Of a stretch of 64,000 nucleotides of DNA, positions 57,785 through 64,000 are shown in pieces. The notes under the pieces were generated by a model. That model saw only the letters and a list, made by a program, of their open reading frames with translations, was not told the origin of the DNA and did not search any database. Location of the stretch: positions 1 through 64,000 of the forward strand of contig JAVBMP010000031.1 in NCBI GenBank assembly GCA_031552315.1. Reading direction: 5' to 3'. A program made the position numbers and the translations under genes. Source of the stretch: JAVBMP01 sp031552315. Its GTDB lineage: Bacteria > Desulfobacterota > Desulfovibrionia > Desulfovibrionales > Desulfovibrionaceae. How positions within the stretch are numbered: the stretch's first letter is position 1; each line of letters starts with the position of its first letter.

Positions 57785-60010
57785 ATGGAAGTTTTAAATA
57801 AAATACAAGAAAGACGTATGGTGCTGGCCGCATCTGTTTCCATTGTGGTCATAGGCATCAGCCTGATTTTGTTCACATGGCAAATTTTGCGCCGTCAGGA
57901 TGAAGCGGCGGAACAGCATTTGCTGCTAAGCGCAAAATCGGTCTTTGATACGCTTGAAAGCGTGCTGCGCCGCAACCGCCGCCATACGGAAGACAGCAGT
58001 TTTGTGCCGCAAATTCAAAATATATTCAAAGAACTTGAAGCCAGCGGCGATGTGGTGTTTGTGGGCCTTATCGCCCCGCACGGCGGCAGCATGGTGCTGG
58101 CCGCGTCCGGCGGCATGGGCGATATTCACCTGCCCCCGGACGCTTTGAAGCAGCTTGTCACCAAAAATGAATGGTCTGGCCGCTTGCGCCAGGGCGGGCG
58201 GGATCTTTTTATCTATTCCCGTCAGGTTTACTGGCGCGGCCGCATGGGGGATGAAGGGCACATGCGGGGCGAAGGGCATATGCGGGGCCGGGCCATGCCG
58301 CAGGAAGGCATTGGCCGGCCGGAAGGCGGCCCGGCGCCAAACGGCGGGCCGGGGCCCAATGAAAGCTCGGGGCGAAACGGCAACCCGGCAGAAGGCGGCG
58401 CGCCTGCCCCAAATGGCGGCGGCCCCGGCAACCCGAGTGGCGCATTTCAAGATGCCGGGCCGTTGCGTCAGGCCTTGCCGCGCATGCCGTCCTTTGGCAA
58501 CCGCCTGCCGCCCTGGGGGAATTGGGGGCGTGACGGGCTGGAAAGGCCGGGGGCGGAACTGAACAACCTGGTGGAACTGCCGGTTTTTCTGGTGGTGGGC
58601 ATCAATGTGGAAAAGCATCAGGCTGTGTATAACGGCGTGAAAAAAAACGCTATTTTCCAGACTGTCTATATTTTGCTGGCGGCCATTTTCATTTGGGGGC
58701 TTTCCATAAGTTTCATAGCGCGGCGCGACCTTGCGGGCAAGGCGGCGGAACTGGAACGCTTTCAGGCCGGGCTGCTGGACAACCTGCCGGACGGCCTGCT
58801 GGCGGTTGACCATGAAGGCATGATCTATTCCGCCAACCCCGTGGTGCATACCATATTGAACGTGCCGCCGGGCGGGCTGGTGGGGCGGCCGGTTACCGCG
58901 TTGCCCCCGGCCCTGCAAGAACTTGTTCCGGCCCAGGAAGACATGAAGGCCCTGCCTTTGCGGCGCAAGTTGCCCTTTGGCGCGGCGCAGCTGGAAATTA
59001 TTTGTTCTTCCTTCAAAGAAAAGGCGGATGACCTTTCCCTGTTGCTGATTATCCGCGACCGCACCAAGGAACACAATTTGGAAAAAAGCCTGGCAGAGGC
59101 GGAAAAGCTGGCTGCCGTAGGCACGCTGGCCGCCGGTGTGGCGCATGAAATACGCAACCCGCTAAGCGCCTTGCGCGGTTTTGCGCAGTATTTCGCCAAA
59201 AAGCTGGCCGGGCAAAAACCGGAAGAAACCTACGCCCAAAGCATGGTGAAAGAGGCGGACCGCCTGAACCAGGTCATTACAGACCTGCTTTACCTTTCCC
59301 ATTCCAAAAAGCTTGATCTGCGCCGTCTTGACCTGGCCTCGCTGGTTTCGGATCTGGCCGGGTTGCTGCAACTTGACCTGGCCGCGCAAAAAATTGAACT
59401 GCGGCTTGATTTGCGCTGTTCCAGCATGGTAGGGGATGAAAAATCGCTGAAGCAGAGCCTGCTGAACCTGCTGCTGAATAGTCAGGACGCGTTGGGGCAA
59501 GACGCTTTGTGGCAAGACGCGTTGGGGCAGGACTCTTTGGGGCAGAATGCGTCAGAACAGGGCGCTCCGGGGCAGGACGGCCCGGCAAAGAACGCGCCGG
59601 GCGGGGCCAGGGCGGAAGGGCGGGCCATAACCGTGCGCAGTTATGAGGACAACGGCGGCATTTGCCTTGAAGTGGAAGACAACGGCCCCGGCATGACCCA
59701 GGCGCATATCAAGCAGGCCTTTGAACCGTTTTTCACCACTAAAGACAAGGGCACCGGGCTTGGTCTGGCCCTGGTATACAAAACCATGCGCGAGCACGGC
59801 GGAAGTTGTGAGATAATTTCGCCGCCGGTTCATGCCTGGGGGCAAAATGTCGGGCAAGCGCCTGAAGGTGCGAGGCAAGTCGGGCCGGGACAAGTCGGGC
59901 CGGGACAATCCGGGCCGGTGCAAGCCGGGGCGCGGGGGCGCGGCCTGTGCGTGCGGCTGTGGTTTCCCCTGTTGCAAGAAAATGATGAAGCTGATGCGGG
60001 AATTGTGTAA
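57785..60010 (+). CDS. Sensor histidine kinase, NtrB/ZraS type
   Basis: The 741-residue protein (ATG 57785; ribosome site weak) has an N-terminal membrane helix (VLAASVSIVVIGISLILFTW), a periplasmic sensor with a His/Gly/Pro-rich insertion (about 160-250), a second helix (TVYILLAAIFIWGLSISFIA), a PAS domain (DNLPDGLLAVDHEGMIYSAN), HisKA (GVAHEIRNPLSALRGFAQYF, His454) and HATPase_c (NLLLNSQDAL, EDNGPGM, GTGLGLALVYKT). Two repeat insertions lie inside the catalytic domain. It pairs with the sigma-54 regulator that follows 85 bases later. Confidence 0.92.
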   Translation: MEVLNKIQERRMVLAASVSIVVIGISLILFTWQILRRQDEAAEQHLLLSAKSVFDTLESVLRRNRRHTEDSSFVPQIQNIFKELEASGDVVFVGLIAPHGGSMVLAASGGMGDIHLPPDALKQLVTKNEWSGRLRQGGRDLFIYSRQVYWRGRMGDEGHMRGEGHMRGRAMPQEGIGRPEGGPAPNGGPGPNESSGRNGNPAEGGAPAPNGGGPGNPSGAFQDAGPLRQALPRMPSFGNRLPPWGNWGRDGLERPGAELNNLVELPVFLVVGINVEKHQAVYNGVKKNAIFQTVYILLAAIFIWGLSISFIARRDLAGKAAELERFQAGLLDNLPDGLLAVDHEGMIYSANPVVHTILNVPPGGLVGRPVTALPPALQELVPAQEDMKALPLRRKLPFGAAQLEIICSSFKEKADDLSLLLIIRDRTKEHNLEKSLAEAEKLAAVGTLAAGVAHEIRNPLSALRGFAQYFAKKLAGQKPEETYAQSMVKEADRLNQVITDLLYLSHSKKLDLRRLDLASLVSDLAGLLQLDLAAQKIELRLDLRCSSMVGDEKSLKQSLLNLLLNSQDALGQDALWQDALGQDSLGQNASEQGAPGQDGPAKNAPGGARAEGRAITVRSYEDNGGICLEVEDNGPGMTQAHIKQAFEPFFTTKDKGTGLGLALVYKTMREHGGSCEIISPPVHAWGQNVGQAPEGARQVGPGQVGPGQSGPVQAGARGRGLCVRLWFPLLQENDEADAGIV
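59487..59610 (+). repeat. In-frame minisatellite inside the kinase ATP-binding domain
   Basis: Units close to ggcaagacgctttgt and variants encode GQDAL, GQDSL, EQGAPGQDG and similar, about 40 residues between the N-box helix and the next strand of HATPase_c. A second smaller array (GPGQVGPGQSGP) lies near 59880-59930. Confidence 0.8.
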
Positions 60011-60095
60011 TTTTCACCCCAATATAATTTATTTCAGGCGTGGCGCCATTCCGGCGTAGCGCGGGCAAGGCCTTATTCCGCCAAGGATTTACAGA

Positions 60096-61661
60096 ATGAA
60101 AAAGTTATTGGTAATAGACGATGAACCGGCCCACCGCATGATGGTGCGGGCTGTTATGGAAGATGCGGGATGGGAAGTTACAGAGGCGGAATCCGGCCTG
60201 GTCGGGCTGGAACTGTTCAAGGCTGACCCCTTCATGGCAGATGTGGCCCTGCTGGACATGCGCATGCCCGGCATGGACGGCACCGCCGCGCTGGCCGCCC
60301 TGCACGAGGTGCGGCCCTCTTTGCCGGTAATCATGTTCACGGCCTTTGGCACGGTTGGTTCCGCTGTAGAGGCCATGAAGCGCGGGGCCTTTGACTACCT
60401 TACCAAACCGGCGGACAACGACGAACTGGTGGCCGTTTTGGAAAAAGGTTATGAATACGCCACCTTGCTTAATGAAAATGAACGCTTGCGCCACGAGCTT
60501 GCCGGGTCTGACGCGCTTGCCAACCTGGTCGGGCAGGGCGAGGCCATGCGCCGCTTGCACGAATTTATTCTTCAGGCCGGGCCAAGCGAGGCCACCGTGC
60601 TTATTCTTGGGGAATCCGGCACGGGCAAGGAACTGATCGCGGAAGCCCTGCACAAGGCCGGGCCGCGCTGCAACAAGCCGCTGGTCAAGGTAAACTGCGC
60701 CGCCCTGCCGGGGCATCTGCTGGAAAGCGAACTTTTTGGCTATGCGCGGGGGGCCTTTACCGGCGCGGTCAGGGACAAGCCCGGCCGCTTCCAGCTGGCG
60801 GAAGGCGGCACGCTGTTTTTGGATGAAGTGGGCGAATTGCCGCTGGAATTGCAGGCCAAGCTGTTGCGCGCCCTGCAAGAAAGGGTGGTGGAGCCGCTGG
60901 GTTCCATACGCCCGGTGCCGGTGGATGTGCGCATACTTTGCGCCACCAATGCGGATTTGCGCCAGGCCGTGGCCGCCGGGCGCTTTCGTGAAGACCTGTT
61001 TTTCCGCCTGAACGTGCTGGAAGTTGTGGCCCCGCCCCTGCGTGACCGGCTGGAAGACCTGCCCTTGCTGGTAAGCCGCCTTTTGCACCGCCTGAATATA
61101 AAAAACCGCAAAAGCGCGCAAAACGTGTCCCCGGAATTTTTGGCCCGCCTAAGCCGCTATTCTTGGCCGGGCAACGTGCGGGAACTGGAAAACATTCTGG
61201 AAAGGGCGCTTATCTTGAGCCGGTCAGACATCCTTTCACCAGACGCCCTGCCGGACTACCTGCTGCGGGAAGGGGCCGCAGCGTCCGGCGTAAGCGCGGG
61301 CGCGGCCTTTGGCGGCGCTTCCGCCCTTTCGCCTTCTGCTTCCGGCCCGGCCGGGGGCCCGGCTGGCGGCATGTCTGGAGGAATATCTGGCGGCCCGGCT
61401 TTTGGCGGCCCGGGCGCTTCTTTTCCCGCCGGTTCTGTCCCGCCATCATATGCCCCGGCCTCATATGCCACGCCCGGCGGGCATGCGGCCCACAGCGGGG
61501 AGGGGGATCTTTCTCCCCTTGAAGAGGCGGAACTTTCCGCCCTGCAAGAGGCCCTGAAGGCCAACAACGGGCACCGGGAACGCACGGCGGATTCTCTTGG
61601 ACTTTCCCGCCGCGCCTTGCAGTACAAGCTGAAAAAATTCGGCCTGAACCGGAGAGGCTAG
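60096..61661 (+). CDS. Sigma-54-dependent response regulator (NtrC/ZraR type)
   Basis: The 521-residue protein has a receiver domain (VIDDEPAHRMMVRAVME, phosphorylatable Asp54 in LLDMRMPGMDG, Lys in TKPADND), an AAA+ domain (GESGTGKELIAEALH, RGAFTGAV for sigma-54 contact, DEVGELPLELQAKLLRAL, RFREDLFFRLNV) and a C-terminal Fis-type HTH (NNGHRERTADSLGLSRRALQ). A Gly/Pro/Ser-rich stretch (GGPAGGMSGGISGGPAFGG) lies between the AAA+ and HTH parts. It is the partner of the preceding kinase. Confidence 0.95.
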   Translation: MKKLLVIDDEPAHRMMVRAVMEDAGWEVTEAESGLVGLELFKADPFMADVALLDMRMPGMDGTAALAALHEVRPSLPVIMFTAFGTVGSAVEAMKRGAFDYLTKPADNDELVAVLEKGYEYATLLNENERLRHELAGSDALANLVGQGEAMRRLHEFILQAGPSEATVLILGESGTGKELIAEALHKAGPRCNKPLVKVNCAALPGHLLESELFGYARGAFTGAVRDKPGRFQLAEGGTLFLDEVGELPLELQAKLLRALQERVVEPLGSIRPVPVDVRILCATNADLRQAVAAGRFREDLFFRLNVLEVVAPPLRDRLEDLPLLVSRLLHRLNIKNRKSAQNVSPEFLARLSRYSWPGNVRELENILERALILSRSDILSPDALPDYLLREGAAASGVSAGAAFGGASALSPSASGPAGGPAGGMSGGISGGPAFGGPGASFPAGSVPPSYAPASYATPGGHAAHSGEGDLSPLEEAELSALQEALKANNGHRERTADSLGLSRRALQYKLKKFGLNRRG

Positions 61662-61756
61662 GGCGTGGCAGGCGCGCGGAAGGCGGTAATCCGGCGTGCG
61701 GAAAGCGTTAATCCGGCGCGGGCGCGGAATTGGCAGGGCGCTGAAGGGGCACGGGC

Positions 61757-62506
61757 ATGGCAAAAAAAATAAAGGCCAGAGAATTGCTGTTCCAGCAGGG
61801 GCAGGCGGAAAGCCCGGAACAGGCAGAGCGCCTGATCATGGCCGGGCTGGTCTATTATGACGCGGAAAGCGGCCCCGTGCGCGTGAACAAGCCCGGTGAC
61901 CAGCTGCTGCCGGAAACCCGGCTGGAAATAAGGGGGCGGGAACGGTTTGTCAGCCGTGGGGCTTACAAATTGCTTACCGCCATAGAATATTTCAAGCTGG
62001 ACTTCAGCGGGGCCGTGGCGCTGGACGCGGGCGCTTCCACCGGCGGTTTTGTGGACTGCCTGCTGCAACACGGGGCTGTCCGGGTGTATGCGGTGGATGT
62101 AGGGCACGGCCAATTGCATGAAAAAATGCAGGCGGATCCACGGGTGGTGAACATGGAACGCACCAATCTGCGCCTGGCCGGGCCGGACTTGTTGCCGGAA
62201 AAGGTGGACGTGATAACGGCGGATGTCTCCTTCATTTCTCTTACCGCCATTTTGCCGCCCTGCCTGCAATGCCTGAAGCCGGGCGGGCGGGTGCTGGCCC
62301 TTATAAAACCGCAATTTGAACTGGGCTTTGCCAAAACCGTGCGCGGCGTGGTGCAAACGGAAGAAGCCCGTCAGGCGGCCATAGACAAAGTTTTGTCCGC
62401 CGCCGCCCCCCTTGGCCTGAAGCTGGTTGGCATGGTGCCTTCCGCCATAAAAGGCCCGAAAGGGAACCAGGAATATATGGCCTACTGGGAATATTGCCCG
62501 GAATAG
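61757..62506 (+). CDS. tlyA: TlyA-type rRNA 2'-O-methyltransferase
   Basis: TlyA-family proteins 2'-O-methylate rRNA. The 249-residue protein has an S4 RNA-binding domain (KKIKARELLFQQGQAESPEQ, AERLIMAGLVYYDAES) and an FtsJ/RrmJ-like methyltransferase with SAM loop ALDAGASTGGFVDCLLQHGA and VDVITADVSFISLTAILPPC, KPQFELG. Haemolysin names for this family are historical. The stop codon TAG is part of the adjacent C2 repeat. Confidence 0.92.
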   Translation: MAKKIKARELLFQQGQAESPEQAERLIMAGLVYYDAESGPVRVNKPGDQLLPETRLEIRGRERFVSRGAYKLLTAIEYFKLDFSGAVALDAGASTGGFVDCLLQHGAVRVYAVDVGHGQLHEKMQADPRVVNMERTNLRLAGPDLLPEKVDVITADVSFISLTAILPPCLQCLKPGGRVLALIKPQFELGFAKTVRGVVQTEEARQAAIDKVLSAAAPLGLKLVGMVPSAIKGPKGNQEYMAYWEYCPE

Positions 62507-62631
62507 AGCAATTTACGATTGAAATGAGTGAATTGCTCGGCAAGGATTTGTCTTCAAATCCTTGCCGCGAAATAGTCGTAGGCGAGCTTTGCTCGCCGTT
62601 AAGCGACGATTTCAAGCGTAAACCACTCTAG
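62504..62631. repeat. Family C palindromic repeat, copy C2 (inverted)
   Basis: This is the reverse complement of C1 with few changes: tagagcaatttacgattg at the left, gcaaggatttg-tctt-caaatccttgc, then gtcgtaggcgagctttgctc and acgcttgaaa-complement, ending ctctagagc. The tlyA stop is its first bases. The partial C4 end gagagcaatttgtgattg is at 62668-62703. Confidence 0.85.
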
Positions 62632-62667
62632 AGCGCTGCGGGGCTGGAACATTTTGCCTGTGCCCTT

Positions 62668-62703
62668 GGAGAGCAATTTGTGATTGAAATTAGTGAATTG
62701 CCT
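62668..62703. repeat. Family C end fragment C4
   Basis: gagagcaatttgtgattgaa followed by attagtgaattgcctt matches the left end of C2. No interior or right end follows, so it is a truncated copy. Confidence 0.6.
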
Positions 62704-62768
62704 TAAAGAAGCCTGTTGCTCCGCGGCGTTTTTTCGCCTGCCGGCAACGGGGATGAAAGGAGAAACCT

Positions 62769-63668
62769 GTGTCTGGAAGAATGAAAATTTTGCTGAGCTG
62801 CCTGTTTGCTTTGTCCGTTGCCATACCGGCCTTCGCGGCGGGCAACCTTGAACGTATTCGCGGCACCTGGGATTGTAACGGGGAAGAAAGCCTGAAGCTG
62901 AACCCGGACGTAAGCAACAGCCTGAAAGAACCGGAAGCCCGGCGGCAAGCCCTGCTGTTGTTTGAAAGCATCAGCTTCAAGGTGGATGCGGAAAAGAACA
63001 AGCTTGCCATGTCTGTGGGGGATGAACAAAAAATCAATCACTTCATGGTAAATTCTGATGATGGAAAATTTTTGGTCATTACCACAAGCGATGAAGAAAA
63101 AATAAATTTTGAATTTAAAGACGACAATACGCTTATAAGCCACGGCGCGGAAATGCGCATGCTCTTCAAGCGCCGCCAGGCCGCCTTGCCCGGCCCGCTT
63201 GTTCCGGCTGGCCCGGCGGATCAGGCTGGCCCGGCTGCTACGGACGCCCCGGCGGATCAGGCTGGCCCGGCTGCTACGGACGCCCCGGCGGGTCAGGCTG
63301 GCCCGGTTGTTCCGGCTAATCAGGTTGCCCCGGCCAGCAAGACCGGACAGGCGGACACGCCTGCCCAGACTAATCAGAGTGCCCAGAATGATCAGGTTGT
63401 CCAGAATAATCAGGCTGGCCCGAGCAATCAGGCTGGGCAGTCCGGCGCGGGTGCGGCGGCGGATTCCAAGGGTGAGGATGCCACACAGGCGGGCGCTGTC
63501 GTCCCGGCTGACAAGACCGCCCCGGCTGACGAAACTGGCCCGACCGGCCAGACCGGCAAAGCTGATAAAACCGACAAGGGCGGCAAAAGCGGCAAGCCTG
63601 ACAAGGGCGGCAAAACGGACAAAACCGGCAAGGTTGTCAAGGAAGGCGCGGCGCCGGTCAAAAAGTAA
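62769..63668 (+). CDS. Secreted protein with Pro/Ala/Gln repeat tail
   Basis: The 299-residue protein starts at GTG 62769 (AAGGAG 6 bases upstream; an ATG four codons later is too far). It has a signal peptide (ILLSCLFALSVAIPAFAA), a folded domain of about 110 residues (NLERIRGTWDCNGEESLKLN, FLVITTSDEEKINFEFKDDN) that resembles small lipocalin-like or beta-rich domains, and a repeat tail of PADQAGPAATDAP units, then AQTNQ/QNDQ, then KADKTDKGGK. No family is recognised. The tail looks like a wall-spanning or interaction spacer. Confidence 0.75.
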   Translation: MSGRMKILLSCLFALSVAIPAFAAGNLERIRGTWDCNGEESLKLNPDVSNSLKEPEARRQALLLFESISFKVDAEKNKLAMSVGDEQKINHFMVNSDDGKFLVITTSDEEKINFEFKDDNTLISHGAEMRMLFKRRQAALPGPLVPAGPADQAGPAATDAPADQAGPAATDAPAGQAGPVVPANQVAPASKTGQADTPAQTNQSAQNDQVVQNNQAGPSNQAGQSGAGAAADSKGEDATQAGAVVPADKTAPADETGPTGQTGKADKTDKGGKSGKPDKGGKTDKTGKVVKEGAAPVKK

Positions 63669-63701
63669 CCGGCGTTTGGCGCGGCATGGGGCCAAACGGG
63701 C

Positions 63702-63780
63702 TGCCTGAAAAAATGGTTGCCTGAAAAAATGGCTGCCTAAAAAAATGGCTGCCGGAAAAAATGGCTGCCGAAAAAGCGGT
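63702..63780. repeat. Tandem 16-17-bp repeat downstream of the last gene
   Basis: Five degenerate copies of gcctgaaaaaatggctg stand in tandem right after the last gene. No open frame or hairpin accompanies them. Confidence 0.75.
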
Positions 63781-63937
63781 TACGGGCAGCGCCCTTGCTT
63801 GCCGTACGGTTTACGGTCAATTATCGAAGCACTTACGGTTTGCGCGGGCGCGGTTCAAAGCCGCTTTACGGCGCGACTGTTGCCAAAGCCCTCTTTGACG
63901 AGACAGCCTGCCTTGCGGCTTGGCCTAGCTCGCGCCC

Positions 63938-63983
63938 TTGGCTACCTTGCACCCTTGCCTACCTTGTGCCCTTGCCTACCGCC
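63938..63983. repeat. Short 15-bp tandem repeat at the window end
   Basis: cccttggctaccttgca, cccttgcctaccttgtg, cccttgcctaccg: three degenerate copies. The 63781-63937 stretch before it shows no gene or structure I can name. Confidence 0.6.
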
Positions 63984-64000
63984 AGCGGCGTTTCTGCACC

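Overview
The window looks like a piece of a Desulfovibrionaceae (Desulfovibrionia, formerly deltaproteobacteria) chromosome. The reasons are the moderately GC-rich core genes, a Gram-negative envelope gene set (lptD, an Mla/MCE phospholipid system), and the order motA - two OmpA/MotB-type genes - fliL - fliN - fliO - fliP - fliQ, which I recall from Desulfovibrio. The organism itself is an inference, since no rRNA is present.

Layout. 1-440 is the end of an IS3-family element whose orfA has an in-frame stop. 540-3035 is an AT-rich, solitary TIR-STAND-TPR gene (bacterial NLR-like, probable defence gene) lying just 3' of tRNA-Glu. 3471-4030 is a broken yjbQ. 4203-7701 holds lptD, a small zinc-ribbon protein and an amino-acid binding protein. 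8033-13437 is a 5.4-kb integrative island in the 3' end of a tRNA-Met(CAT), bounded by an 18/20 direct repeat and carrying a P4-type integrase, higBA, an AlpA-like regulator, a Phd/XRE hybrid antitoxin, several orphan genes and a 1.2-kb AT-rich stretch almost without genes. 13578-20318 has murJ-rnr and a deaminase. 20366-23068 encodes a large orphan membrane protein with a CCHC zinc knuckle. 23173-23926 is a divergent regulator pair. 24092-29870 is the classical rpmH-rnpA-yidD-yidC-jag-mnmE operon (minus strand), followed by alaS and recA. 34132-38345 contains a small regulator, a membrane protein, a glycosyltransferase, rnhA and palindromic repeats. 38571-42109 is an MCE lipid-transport operon. 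42573-50265 has a DHH phosphoesterase, a sensor kinase with a Rossmann-like N terminus, a tandem CAP-domain secreted protein, a DciA-like protein, an RNA methyltransferase and a YggS-type PLP protein. 50507-56225 is the flagellar stator/export operon. 56236-62506 has a PHP phosphatase, a ComFB-like protein, a sigma-54 two-component pair and tlyA. The right end encodes a repeat-rich secreted protein.

Two genome-level features stand out. First, at least three families of intergenic palindromic repeats (A, about 80-155 bp; B, about 128 bp; C, about 130 bp) recur. They abut or supply the stop codons of upstream genes, and one copy supplies the Shine-Dalgarno of a glycosyltransferase. Second, many housekeeping proteins (MnmE, MurJ, RNase R, Jag, YggS, a histidine kinase, the CAP protein) carry in-frame Pro/Gly/Gln-rich minisatellites in places where the family normally has a short loop or no sequence, suggesting active in-frame repeat expansion.

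All assignments were made by reading sequence and motifs. No database searches were run.
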